In this document: positions 8,698 through 16,234 of the stretch, piece after piece
How positions within the stretch are numbered: the stretch's first letter is position 1
Layout: each line of letters opens with the position of its first letter
DNA from: Parablautia intestinalis
GTDB taxonomy: Bacteria; Bacillota; Clostridia; Lachnospirales; Lachnospiraceae
Length of the DNA: 64,000 nt
Direction of reading: 5' to 3'
NCBI GenBank assembly: GCA_003612395.1
Contig: RAYQ01000016.1
Location: forward strand, 62,001 to 126,000
Program-made: the position numbers and the translations under genes
Notes under the pieces: model-generated
What the model was told of the DNA's origin: nothing
The model's database searches: none
Seen by the model: the letters and a program-made list of their open reading frames with translations, nothing else

Positions 8698-10614
8698 TTA
8701 TCCTTCCAAACCATAAAATTGTATTTTCCAGTCATCTTCCTCTTTGACAAGGATAAATGTTAAGTACAGAAACATACCTTCATAGTTACTGTCCCTGAAT
8801 TCCAGGGAAACAATACATTTCCCGTCTTCGATTTTTCCCCCGTCAGCATCGGACAATCCCTTGAAGGTTAAATCACTTATCACACCTGTACCTTCATATA
8901 TATCGATCTCTCCCTGGTAAGTATTTGACAGAAATTTTTGAATGGTATCGGCATTGCCATCAAAGTATGCTGCTGCAAACGCATCCAATGTAGCCCTGAT
9001 TTTCTGACTGTCTTCAACATCCAAATAGCCATCTGCTGTTTCGGAACGATTGGACTTTTCATTATCAGGCTCGAAGGATAAGGCAAACGTATTTGCAATT
9101 ACAGAAAGCTCGCGTCCCCATCCTTCTTCACAATCGGTTGGATAAGAATAAAATACTCCCCATATGTCATTTTCAAACACCTTTTGTTCGACATGATATA
9201 TGAAATCATCTTCCTGCTTCCACCATTTATGAGTGTCTTCCTTCACATAACCATCACTCTCCAGCTTCCGAACAACAGAATCTGCTGATTCGCCTTCAAA
9301 ATGTGTTACCCAGAGTGTAACCTGATCGTTGATAGCTGTTGTCCACATGTCAGGAGCAGACAGACGCCATTCTTCCTCATCAGGCAGAAAGACAGAGTAC
9401 CCATCGCCAATGGCAAGAGTAGCCTGTTTCTGTTCCTGTATGCCTTCTTTAAAGAAAGTAAGGATGGTTGTATTTTCCATGCTTTGCTTCACTGTACTTT
9501 GCTCTTTCGTGATTTCATTTTCTGTATTTTCATTTTCTGTATTTTCATTTTCCGTATTTTCTTTTTCCCTATCCCCTTTTGCAACAGAACAGCCTGCCAG
9601 CGTTCCCAGGCTGATGGTTAAAACAACTGTACATATCAATATGAAAATCCCATTTTTCTTTCTGTTTTTAATCAAAATATTTTGAAACCGTTTTTTCATA
9701 ATCGATGCACCTCCGTAAAATTGGGTAGACATAGAGGTTTTTTCTGCACATCGCTTTTGAAGCATGGACAGCAGCGTTTCCGTATATGCTTTTCGCAGCG
9801 CATAACCTGCGCCTTGTGTAACCCTTTCATCGCAGGATAATTCCATATCAATATCAGCTTCCTTCTGCATAATCCATATCAATGGATTGAACCAATGGAC
9901 AGCGTTTGCTGTTATAAAAAGCAGCTTAAGATACACATCGCCCCGTTTCAGATGAACCAGTTCATGCTTAAAAATAAAAAACAATTCTTCGGGGCTGTAC
10001 TGTTCTTTTGGCAGAACTAATACAGGCTTTATAAATCCTATTATCATAGGGCTTCCGGCTTCGTAAAATTCCATCACATAGACAGAACGCTTAATATGTA
10101 ACCGGTGTTTGAGTTCAAACATATGATTTAAAATATGTGCTTCATGAATCATTCTGCCGTTTTTTATTACCCGGCGTTTATAGAGGAAATAACTGATAAA
10201 ATGTACGGATATAAAAATTAAACTGCCGGTTATCCAGATAAGAGCCGCTATATCAAGTATGCTAATGCCATCTTTGCCCGTCTCAGAAGGTGTGTTGACT
10301 GGAAGGAGCATTTGCTCCGGTATCTCAACAATAATCCATCGATATGATGTGGTTACGTTCATAAGGTTGTCCGGATAATTATCTTCCGATTCGGATACAT
10401 TCTGCATTTTTTGCTGATTCATTGTGTCTGTAATAACCTGTCCGTTTACCCCGCTTAAAGGGACAAGCAGCCTGAATGCAAGAAAAATCCAAATCAGATA
10501 TTTCCATTTAGCAGTATATCGTTTGTTTAAAAATGGCGTCAGCAAAATCAATACAATAACGATTAATCCAACGGTTACTGAAATTCCCAAAATGGATAAA
10601 AAAATATGATTCAT
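8698..10614 (-). CDS. BlaR1/MecR1-like M56 sensor metalloprotease with a non-penicillin-binding output domain
   Basis: 638 residues. Membrane helices surround a cytoplasmic M56 zinc protease domain with HELVH (H217-H221), NAVHWFNPLIW and the third-ligand region ELSCDERV (259-265). A further membrane segment (about 322-341) ends in LAGC, followed by a linker rich in ENTEN repeats and about 270 exported residues. Those residues lack the serine motifs of a penicillin-binding sensor; the last ~110 resemble an NTF2-like/DUF4829 fold (tentative). In BlaR1 systems ligand sensing triggers cleavage of the BlaI repressor, and the partner blaI-like gene lies two bases upstream. The signal sensed here is unknown and probably not a beta-lactam. 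Confidence 0.85.
   Translation of the reverse strand: MNHIFLSILGISVTVGLIVIVLILLTPFLNKRYTAKWKYLIWIFLAFRLLVPLSGVNGQVITDTMNQQKMQNVSESEDNYPDNLMNVTTSYRWIIVEIPEQMLLPVNTPSETGKDGISILDIAALIWITGSLIFISVHFISYFLYKRRVIKNGRMIHEAHILNHMFELKHRLHIKRSVYVMEFYEAGSPMIIGFIKPVLVLPKEQYSPEELFFIFKHELVHLKRGDVYLKLLFITANAVHWFNPLIWIMQKEADIDMELSCDERVTQGAGYALRKAYTETLLSMLQKRCAEKTSMSTQFYGGASIMKKRFQNILIKNRKKNGIFILICTVVLTISLGTLAGCSVAKGDREKENTENENTENENTENEITKEQSTVKQSMENTTILTFFKEGIQEQKQATLAIGDGYSVFLPDEEEWRLSAPDMWTTAINDQVTLWVTHFEGESADSVVRKLESDGYVKEDTHKWWKQEDDFIYHVEQKVFENDIWGVFYSYPTDCEEGWGRELSVIANTFALSFEPDNEKSNRSETADGYLDVEDSQKIRATLDAFAAAYFDGNADTIQKFLSNTYQGEIDIYEGTGVISDLTFKGLSDADGGKIEDGKCIVSLEFRDSNYEGMFLYLTFILVKEEDDWKIQFYGLEG
9514..9558 (-). 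repeat. Three 15-bp tandem repeats inside the M56 gene
   Basis: Three copies of a 15-base unit (9514-9528, 9529-9543, 9544-9558) differ by a single base and encode an ENTEN-type linker just outside the last membrane segment. The copy number could change by slippage without breaking the frame. Confidence 0.85.
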
Positions 10615-10616
10615 TA

Positions 10617-10997
10617 TTATTCCCCCAATTTATCCAAAAAAGTTCTAAGCTCTTTGATATCGGAGTCTTTTATTTCTTTATTGTTATAAAGGGTAGCTAT
10701 CATATTCTGTATGGAATTATGATACAGCTTTTCAAGAAAATGCTTACTCGCTCTGGTCTTATATTCATTTTCCGAAATTATCGAAATATAAAGATTGTTT
10801 CCTGTTGAACGGTCACAGCTGATAAATCCCTTATCAACCAGTCTTGCTAATGATGTCATTAACGTGGAAAGCTGCCATTGCCTTAGCCCCTGTAGCTTTT
10901 TTAAAATATAATTTGAAGTTACAGGATTTTCACTGTCCCAAATTACCTGCATGATTTCCAGCTCCGCTTCCCCTAATTTTTTTGGTATATTTCCCAT
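10617..10997 (-). CDS. BlaI/MecI-family transcriptional repressor
   Basis: 126 residues, the usual length of BlaI. An N-terminal winged helix begins at KLGEAELEIMQVIWDSENPVT (shown in part: AELEIMQVIW), followed by the recognition region STLMTSLARLVDKGFI and a helical dimerisation tail. The start at 10997 is chosen because AGGAGG lies nine bases upstream; longer upstream reading lacks such a site. BlaI proteins bind as dimers to palindromes over their own promoter, and a 34-bp palindrome covers the promoter here. Cleavage by the neighbouring M56 protease would relieve repression. Confidence 0.92.
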   Translation of the reverse strand: MGNIPKKLGEAELEIMQVIWDSENPVTSNYILKKLQGLRQWQLSTLMTSLARLVDKGFISCDRSTGNNLYISIISENEYKTRASKHFLEKLYHNSIQNMIATLYNNKEIKDSDIKELRTFLDKLGE

Positions 10998-11012
10998 GTG
11001 CAGCGCCTCCTT

Positions 11013-11059
11013 TATACGTTTGTATAATAAATTATACAAACGTATAGCAGAATTGTCAA
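11013..11059 (-). promoter_or_regulatory. Consensus promoter and BlaI-type operator of the sensor operon
   Basis: On the - strand TTGACA (11054-11059), a 17-base spacer and TATAAT (11031-11036) form a perfect sigma-A promoter. A palindrome with 17-base arms (11013-11029 and 11030-11046, one mismatch) centres on the -10 element and includes TACAAACGTATA. A bound repressor dimer would block RNA polymerase directly. The AGGAGG of the blaI-like gene begins at the palindrome edge. Confidence 0.85.
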
Positions 11060-11167
11060 GATAAGCGCTGCATTTTTTAGCATTTTTAAGAAACATGCTG
11101 TTGGGGAAGCAGGCAGGCCGCATGTTTTGTCGGATTACAGCGATGAATGAAAAGGCAGGGGACAACG

Positions 11168-11202
11168 TTTTGACAAATTATGAATGCATTAATGTTTATA
11201 AT
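11168..11202 (+). promoter_or_regulatory. Predicted Spo0A-activated promoter of spoIIGA-sigE
   Basis: TTGACA (11170-11175) and TATAAT (11197-11202) are separated by 21 bases, too far for ordinary sigma-A use but like the long spacer of the Bacillus spoIIG promoter, which needs Spo0A. The reverse strand across the -35 reads TTTGTCAAAA (11168-11177), matching the 0A box TTTGTCRAA. Downstream, GTACATATAAGTACT occurs twice in direct repeat (11209-11223, 11225-11239). Confidence 0.75.
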
Positions 11203-11272
11203 GAACAAGTACATATAAGTACTCGTACATATAAGTACTTATATATGAGAAATGGAGGTGAAGAATTGCAAG

Positions 11273-12082
11273 GTGCAATTACAGGGTACCATTTATATTG
11301 ACAGCATTTTTTTGCTAAATATGGTGATGGATTTATACCTGCTTGCACTTACGGCAAAGGTACTTGGAAAAACTGCTATGTATGCAAGAATCTTTGCGGG
11401 AAGTGCTGCGGGGGCGGCAGGTTATTGCATTGTACTGTGTCTGCCTCATATACCATATATGCTGAAGGTACTTTTGGGAATGGTTCCCACTGGAATGCTT
11501 ATGATAAAAATTGCATGCAGGACCAGAGGCTTTCGGGAACTGCTGCGGGGGCTTGGCTATCTTTATTTTTTTTCTTTTCTGATAGGCGGGTTCATAATCT
11601 TTCTTAAGGGGAGAAACGGTATACCGGCGGAACATGAAAATTCAATTTTCGTCCTTGCAGGGCTGGGATTCGCCGGTTTTGCCATGTGCAGCAGAGTGAT
11701 TGCGGCGTATCAGAGAAAGCAAAAGGAGCATTTTTGCAGGGTCAGCATTCCGGGGGATAAGGGAACTTTGACGGTGGAGGCTTTGATTGATACCGGAAAC
11801 GGCCTGGTGGAGCCGGTCAGTAAAAGGCCGGTGGCAATTCTGGAGGCCGGACAGTGGGAGCATTTAAAACTGTGGATGAAACCGGAAAAATATAAAATAA
11901 TTCCCTATCACAGCATTGGAAAAGACAGCGGTCTGCTGGAGGGATACGAAATAGACAGTATGGAAGTTAAAGGAAGTATGGGTGAAAAACAGTACGAGAA
12001 AGTAATTGTCGCAATATTTAACGGAAAAATTTCCAAAAGAGGCGGTTATCAGATGGTGCTGCCTTTGGAATTATCCATATAG
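11273..12082 (+). CDS. spoIIGA: Sigma-E processing peptidase SpoIIGA
   Basis: About 269 residues. Five hydrophobic segments fill the N-terminal half, and a cytoplasmic aspartic-protease-like domain carries the ALIDTGNGL motif with the catalytic Asp-Thr-Gly. SpoIIGA removes the pro-sequence of sigma-E at the septum in the mother cell after a signal from SpoIIR. The start is uncertain. An ATG at 11252 lacks a ribosome-binding site and overlaps GGAGGTGA; a GTG at 11273 follows GGAGGTGA by 11 bases and gives the usual N-terminus near IYID. sigE follows directly, the universal arrangement of this pair. Confidence 0.92.
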   Translation: MQLQGTIYIDSIFLLNMVMDLYLLALTAKVLGKTAMYARIFAGSAAGAAGYCIVLCLPHIPYMLKVLLGMVPTGMLMIKIACRTRGFRELLRGLGYLYFFSFLIGGFIIFLKGRNGIPAEHENSIFVLAGLGFAGFAMCSRVIAAYQRKQKEHFCRVSIPGDKGTLTVEALIDTGNGLVEPVSKRPVAILEAGQWEHLKLWMKPEKYKIIPYHSIGKDSGLLEGYEIDSMEVKGSMGEKQYEKVIVAIFNGKISKRGGYQMVLPLELSI

Positions 12083-12130
12083 AAAATTTTCACGGAAAAT
12101 AAAGAAATCGGAAACAGGAGGAAATCATAA

Positions 12131-12874
12131 ATGGTGTTTAAGGTAGCAATTCCAGGTAAACTGCAGTTTAAGCTTTACCGGAGGGAACCGGGATTTTTAC
12201 TGACAAAGCAGGGAGATGTGCACTATATAGGCGGATCTGAGGTGCTCCCGCCGCCCCTTGAGGTGGAGAAAGAAAATGCGGTGATCAGCGATTTGGGAAC
12301 GGAATATGAGGATGAGGCCAAGTCCATTCTGATTGAGCACAATTTGCGGCTGGTAGTCTACATAGCCAAAAAGTTTGACAATACGGGAGTGGGGGTTGAG
12401 GATTTAATATCCATAGGAACGATCGGGCTTATTAAGTCTATTAACACTTTTAATCCGGAAAAAAATATTAAGCTGGCAACTTATGCTTCGAGGTGCATTG
12501 AAAATGAAATACTGATGTATCTGCGCAGAAACAACAAGACCAAGCTGGAGGTATCTATTGACGAACCTTTAAATGTGGACTGGGATGGAAATGAGCTGCT
12601 GCTCTCAGATATTCTTGGGACAGATGAGGATGTAATATATAAGGATATTGAAAACGAAGTGGAGCGTAAGCTCCTGTTAAAAGCCATTGATAAGCTGACA
12701 GAAAGGGAAAAGACCATCATCAATTTAAGGTTTGGGCTTGGAACTCCTGACGGAAAAGAAATGACCCAGAAGGAGGTGGCGGAACTTCTTGGCATTTCCC
12801 AGTCATATATTTCCAGGCTGGAGAAAAAAATTATGAAAAGACTTAAAAAGGAGCTGATCAGGGAAAGCTATTAA
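12131..12874 (+). CDS. sigE: RNA polymerase sporulation sigma factor sigma-E
   Basis: 247 residues, the early mother-cell sigma factor. The first ~25 residues form the pro-sequence removed by SpoIIGA. Region 2 spans [11 protein letters not shown] to NEILMYLRR with the core-binding [15 protein letters not shown] (in part [11 protein letters not shown]), and region 4 carries the helix-turn-helix [19 protein letters not shown] (in part [10 protein letters not shown]). A strong AGGAGG precedes the ATG. It is co-transcribed with spoIIGA from the predicted Spo0A-dependent promoter. Confidence 0.96.
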   Translation: MVFKVAIPGKLQFKLYRREPGFLLTKQGDVHYIGGSEVLPPPLEVEKENAVISDLGTEYEDEAKSILIEHNLRLVVYIAKKFDNTGVGVEDLISIGTIGLIKSINTFNPEKNIKLATYASRCIENEILMYLRRNNKTKLEVSIDEPLNVDWDGNELLLSDILGTDEDVIYKDIENEVERKLLLKAIDKLTEREKTIINLRFGLGTPDGKEMTQKEVAELLGISQSYISRLEKKIMKRLKKELIRESY

Positions 12875-12922
12875 AACACATCGTATGTTTGGTTTTACCA
12901 GGTATACTTATCTTAAAAATAA

Positions 12923-12963
12923 GCAGGGCCGCTGCGAAATTCAGGATTTTTCGGCGGCCCTGC
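12923..12963 (+). terminator. Strong GC hairpin after sigE, probable terminator
   Basis: GCAGGGCCGC (12923-12932) pairs perfectly with GCGGCCCTGC (12954-12963). No T run follows, so it may be a weak or protein-dependent terminator, or a stabilising 3' hairpin. The remaining bases up to ylmC (12964-13064) hold an AGGAGG followed by a 12-codon TTG frame that I do not call as a gene. Confidence 0.5.
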
Positions 12964-13064
12964 AAACTAAATATAGGAGGACGCGGATTGACAAGCCGGA
13001 TTTGTAAAGGTACACCTGGATTTTGAGTAAGGAAACCGGCATTTAGAGCACGGCTGTATGGAAA

Positions 13065-13298
13065 TCAGCAGCGTATATCCACGATGATGATATCGGGCCC
13101 GATCTGTTTGATATCTTTATAAGGAATGCAGATATCCGGTTCTGTACAGAGTAAATTGAAAAATTTATTGCCGCTGGGAATAAAGACTTTGCATATTTGG
13201 CCGCTGCACTGGTCAAATTCCAGGTCGGAAATTCTCCCGAGCTTTTTACAGTCACGCATATTGATGACATCTTTGCACTTTAACTCAGAAAAAAGCAT
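13065..13298 (-). CDS. YlmC/YmxH-family PRC-barrel sporulation protein
   Basis: 77 residues. The pattern MLFSELKCKDVINMRDCKKLG at the start (in part SELKCKDVINMRD), then a small beta barrel with VFIPSGN and a final IIIVDI, is that of the YlmC/YmxH family, found next to sporulation sigma genes in Firmicutes. The molecular role is not established. It lies antisense to its neighbours between sigE and sigG. GAGGTGA provides a good ribosome-binding site, inside a leader repeat shared with three other genes. Confidence 0.85.
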   Translation of the reverse strand: MLFSELKCKDVINMRDCKKLGRISDLEFDQCSGQICKVFIPSGNKFFNLLCTEPDICIPYKDIKQIGPDIIIVDIRC

Positions 13299-13350
13299 AT
13301 TTCACCTCATTTCTGCAGGTTGTATTTTGCCTACCCTTGCTTTATGCGCT
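13299..13350 (-). repeat. Leader repeat family C, copy upstream of ylmC
   Basis: On the - strand, GCGCATAAAGCA is followed by a variable middle and then TGCAGAAATGAGG just before the ATG. The same ends occur before the exporter at 35138 (-) and the genes at 14988 and 38759 (+). The conserved 3' end supplies the Shine-Dalgarno sequence. Further upstream (13353-13395) CACATAAGGAGGACTGCC faces GGGCAGCATGTG as an imperfect hairpin. Confidence 0.7.
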
Positions 13351-13535
13351 TTCCACATAAGGAGGACTGCCACCGGGGCAGCATGTGGGCTGCACAGTTT
13401 TTCCTGCCGGTATATTTTATTTTATGCAAATACAAGAAAAGGGTTCAAAAGCATGAATATTTTTCGCCTGTTTTGTGAATTATTTTTATTATGAATCCGG
13501 TAAGGATGATAAATGAAGCAGGAGGAAAAGAAAAC

Positions 13536-14315
13536 ATGGCCCAGGGAAAAGTTGAGATATGCGGCGTGAATACGGCAAAACTGCCTCTTTTGAAGTCAGA
13601 CGAAAAGGAAAAACTTTTTGAACAGATAGAATCAGGAGATATGGAGGCAAGGAAAAAGTATATCGAAGGGAATTTGCGGCTTGTTTTAAGTGTAATTAAA
13701 CGCTTTTCAGCCAGTAACGAAAATGTGGATGACCTGTTTCAGATAGGATGCATTGGATTAATAAAGGCAATTGATAATTTTGATTCATCATTGAACGTGA
13801 AATTCAGCACTTATGCTGTTCCTATGATTATCGGTGAGATTCGCCGTTTTTTACGGGATAATAACACGATCCGTGTGAGCAGATCCTTAAAAGACACGGC
13901 ATATAAAGCAATTTACGCCAAAGAAAATCTGATTAAACAAAACATGAAAGAGCCTACAATTAATGAAATTGCAACGGAAATCGGCATATCAAAGGAGGAT
14001 ATTGTCTATGCGCTGGATGCAATTCAAAACCCCATGAGTCTGTATGAGCCGATTTTTACAGACGGAGGAGATACCCTTTATGTGATGGATCAGATCAGCG
14101 ATAAAAAAAATAAAGAAGAAAACTGGGTGGAACATTTATCCTTAAGCGAAGCGATGAAACGGCTGGGAGAGAGGGAACATGAGATTATCAGTCTGCGCTT
14201 TTTTGAGGGAAAGACCCAGATGGAAGTGGCAGATATGATTGGGATTTCCCAGGCCCAGGTGTCAAGACTGGAAAAAAATGCGTTAAAGGTAATGAAAAAC
14301 TATCTGACAGCATAG
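13536..14315 (+). CDS. sigG: RNA polymerase sporulation sigma factor sigma-G
   Basis: 259 residues, the late forespore sigma factor. The N-terminus KVEICGVNTAKLPLL is the sigma-G hallmark. Region 2 (LRLVLSVIKRF, DDLFQIGCIGLIKAI), region 3 and a region 4 helix-turn-helix (MADMIGISQAQVSRL-like, here VADMIGISQAQVSRL) follow. The ATG at 13536 is chosen because GGAGG lies about 10 bases upstream; an in-frame ATG at 13491 lacks such a site. Its location after spoIIGA-sigE is the conserved clostridial order; the ylmC insertion in the opposite strand separates the transcription units. Confidence 0.96.
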   Translation: MAQGKVEICGVNTAKLPLLKSDEKEKLFEQIESGDMEARKKYIEGNLRLVLSVIKRFSASNENVDDLFQIGCIGLIKAIDNFDSSLNVKFSTYAVPMIIGEIRRFLRDNNTIRVSRSLKDTAYKAIYAKENLIKQNMKEPTINEIATEIGISKEDIVYALDAIQNPMSLYEPIFTDGGDTLYVMDQISDKKNKEENWVEHLSLSEAMKRLGEREHEIISLRFFEGKTQMEVADMIGISQAQVSRLEKNALKVMKNYLTA

Positions 14316-14325
14316 TGCATTTTGG

Positions 14326-14354
14326 TTGACATAATTTGCAAATCGGAATATAAT
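14326..14354 (+). promoter_or_regulatory. Consensus sigma-A promoter of nrdR
   Basis: TTGACA (14326-14331), a 17-base spacer and TATAAT (14349-14354) match consensus perfectly. The -35 starts 11 bases after the sigG stop codon, so nrdR has a strong vegetative promoter separate from the sporulation operon. Confidence 0.88.
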
Positions 14355-14396
14355 GGTATTGTTATCAGAATAATGCTCAAAAAATGGAGGAGCCAT

Positions 14397-14846
14397 ATGA
14401 AATGTCCGTTTTGCGGTCATGAAAATACCAGAGTTATAGACTCAAGGCCGGCCGAAGATAACAATTCCATCAGACGGCGCAGGGTTTGCGATGAGTGCAG
14501 TAAGCGGTTTACCACCTATGAGAAGGTAGAGACAATTCCGCTTATTGTAATTAAAAAGGATGACAACAGGGAAGCTTACGACAGGTCCAAGATAGAAGCG
14601 GGGGTGCTTCGCGCCTGCCATAAGAGGCCAATCAGCGCAAGCCAGATTAAGTTGTTAGTGGACGAGGTGGAAACCGAAATCTTCAGCAAGGAAGAAAAGG
14701 AAATATCCAGCCGCGTAATCGGCGAGCTTGTGATGAACAAGCTTAAGGATTTAGAAGCGGTTGCTTATGTGCGCTTTGCTTCCGTATACAGAGAATTTAA
14801 AGACATCAATACTTTCATGGATGAGTTGAAAAAAGTATTGGAATGA
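14397..14846 (+). CDS. nrdR: Transcriptional repressor NrdR
   Basis: 149 residues, standard length. An N-terminal zinc ribbon (CPFCG at residue 3 and CDEC about 28 residues later, with the basic RRRR stretch between) precedes an ATP-cone domain (IPLIVIKKD to the end). NrdR binds NrdR boxes at ribonucleotide reductase genes and represses them in response to ATP/dATP. The start at 14397 has TGGAGG seven bases upstream; earlier in-frame codons lie within the promoter-proximal leader. No ribonucleotide reductase gene is in this window. Confidence 0.95.
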   Translation: MKCPFCGHENTRVIDSRPAEDNNSIRRRRVCDECSKRFTTYEKVETIPLIVIKKDDNREAYDRSKIEAGVLRACHKRPISASQIKLLVDEVETEIFSKEEKEISSRVIGELVMNKLKDLEAVAYVRFASVYREFKDINTFMDELKKVLE

Positions 14847-14910
14847 GTTAAATTATACAGGATGCACTTTAAATGCTTTTGCTTTGGAAGAGCAAGAGCT
14901 TTTTCTGATG

Positions 14911-14987
14911 TCTGCGCGTTGCTTGCCGCAAACTTGTAAGCCATATACGGCTCTGCGCAATAAAGCAGCGCAGAAATAGGGGGAAAA
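14911..14987 (+). repeat. Leader repeat family C, copy upstream of the methyltransferase
   Basis: The 25-base block 14911-14935 (TCTGCG..GTTGCTTGCCGC..AAACTT) differs at one base from 38696-38720, and both copies end with GCGCAGAAAT, G-rich Shine-Dalgarno and ATG. A GCGCAATAAAGCA segment precedes the conserved end. The repeat abuts the start codon at 14988. Confidence 0.8.
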
Positions 14988-15818
14988 ATGAGTATTATTG
15001 AAAAACTAAGAAATAAGAAAGACAGCCAGAGCGGCTCTGCCAGAAGAGAGAAGACAAGCCTTTCGGATAATGGCCTTTATCCGGCAGTGTGCCTGCAGGC
15101 GGCACGGGAAGAAAGATATTTTCGAAAATTCAGAAGGAATGAGATATACAATCAAATTCTGGAGCACCTTTCAAAGGAGGACGGAGACAAGTATCTGGAC
15201 ATCATTAATAAGAGGGGTGGGTTTAGCAGCGATGAATGGCGTGGTTTTGCAGACAATGATTTATATGGAAAGCCGCAGCGGGCCGTATATTCCATTAACG
15301 GTAAAAGCATGAAGCTGAGCCCTACTACGGTGCGTTATGTAAAGGTATTGCAGGATATTGTAAGAATATTTAACGTGAAAGATATATCTTCCGTGGCTGA
15401 GATCGGTGTGGGATACGGGGGAGAAGGACGAATATTAACAAGTTATCTGGAAATAAAAGAGTACTGTTTGTTTGATTTGCCCGAAGTACTTGCGCTTGCC
15501 GAAAAATATCTTGGGAAGTATCCGGCTGTAAAAAATAAATTTGTCTTTGTGGACGGCACGGACATAAAAGAAGATGACCGGAAGTATGATCTGGTGATCA
15601 GCAATTATGCTTTTTCCGAATTAATCAGAGATGTTCAGGATATCTATTTAAACCGGGTAATTAAGAAAGCAAAAAGAGGTTATATAACCTGGAATGCCAT
15701 GTCTCACGATCAGCTGGATGGGTATAGTGTGGAGGAATTGCTGGAAATGATTCCGGGCGCGCATATTATTGCGGAAGAACCGCTAACGGCTGCCGGTAAC
15801 TGCATCATCGTGTGGTAA
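14988..15818 (+). CDS. Putative sugar O-methyltransferase
   Basis: 276 residues. A Rossmann-type SAM-binding motif (AEIGVGYGGEG, about residues 145-155) is followed by LFDLPEVL and the conserved SNYAFSEL block. This pattern matches the family annotated as putative sugar O-methyltransferases found near polysaccharide loci. The N-terminal ~90 residues are helical and basic. It stands alone here with no visible sugar cluster, flanked on both sides by structured repeats: its ribosome-binding site lies in a family C leader and its stop codon abuts a long hairpin. The substrate cannot be inferred. Confidence 0.75.
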   Translation: MSIIEKLRNKKDSQSGSARREKTSLSDNGLYPAVCLQAAREERYFRKFRRNEIYNQILEHLSKEDGDKYLDIINKRGGFSSDEWRGFADNDLYGKPQRAVYSINGKSMKLSPTTVRYVKVLQDIVRIFNVKDISSVAEIGVGYGGEGRILTSYLEIKEYCLFDLPEVLALAEKYLGKYPAVKNKFVFVDGTDIKEDDRKYDLVISNYAFSELIRDVQDIYLNRVIKKAKRGYITWNAMSHDQLDGYSVEELLEMIPGAHIIAEEPLTAAGNCIIVW

Positions 15819-15819
15819 A

Positions 15820-15905
15820 GACGAAAAGATTTTCTAAGGCGTCAAAGGACGCTGCCCAAGAAAATCTAAGTTTCGTCTTGAAGAATCGCCTTGGGGCGAT
15901 TCTTC
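15820..15905 (+). other. Two stacked hairpins after the methyltransferase
   Basis: Hairpin I: GACGAAA and AGATTTTCT (15820-15835) pair with AGAAAATCT and TTTCGTC (15859-15877), with an inner GCGTC/GACGC stem (15839-15852). Hairpin II: GAAGAATCGCC (15880-15890) pairs with GGCGATTCTTC (15895-15905). No T run follows. The rest of the gap to 15994 has no gene. A related hairpin set lies at 60265-60365. Confidence 0.75.
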
Positions 15906-15994
15906 CGAATGGTTTATGCATTGTTTGTGCCGCAAGGCGGCATGTCAGGAAGAGTGAGAATTACGCCCTGAAAAAAGAAAGGAATATAAAACAG

Positions 15995-16198
15995 ATGAAG
16001 GACAACAACAATATTGATGAAGTGATCCGGATGCTGGATAATCTCACTGCCAACGAGGTAAGCCGTATTAAAGTGGAAACTTCCGGGCAGATGGCAGAAG
16101 GCCAGTCCAGAAAAACCTACCACCATGGAAGATGTGATGTTGGAAGTCCCTACGCTACCGGGAAATTGTATGATTTGGAGGACCCGGCATGTCAATAG
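15995..16198 (+). CDS. Small hypothetical protein, 67 residues
   Basis: A small protein starting MKDNNNIDEVI, with a predicted amphipathic N-terminal helix (IDEVIRMLDNLTANEV) and a more polar C-terminal half rich in G, Y, H and C (HHGRCDVGSPYATGKLYDL in part). The start at 15995 follows AAAGAAAGGAA; an in-frame extension upstream would be translated from repeat hairpins and is unlikely. It ends 36 bases before yqeG. I recognise similar small proteins from Lachnospiraceae but know no function. Confidence 0.65.
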   Translation: MKDNNNIDEVIRMLDNLTANEVSRIKVETSGQMAEGQSRKTYHHGRCDVGSPYATGKLYDLEDPACQ

Positions 16199-16234
16199 GA
16201 GGCATTTGCCATATGCAGAGGGAAAGGAGAATCC

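Noticed and set aside
9301-9685. + strand frames opposite the sensor protease linker
   Set aside because: Phe/Ser-rich translation caused by the antisense of the ENTEN repeat; no start signal.
12980-13030. AGGAGG followed by a 12-codon TTG frame after sigE
   Set aside because: Too short and without promoter or conservation evidence; recorded only as a possible relic.
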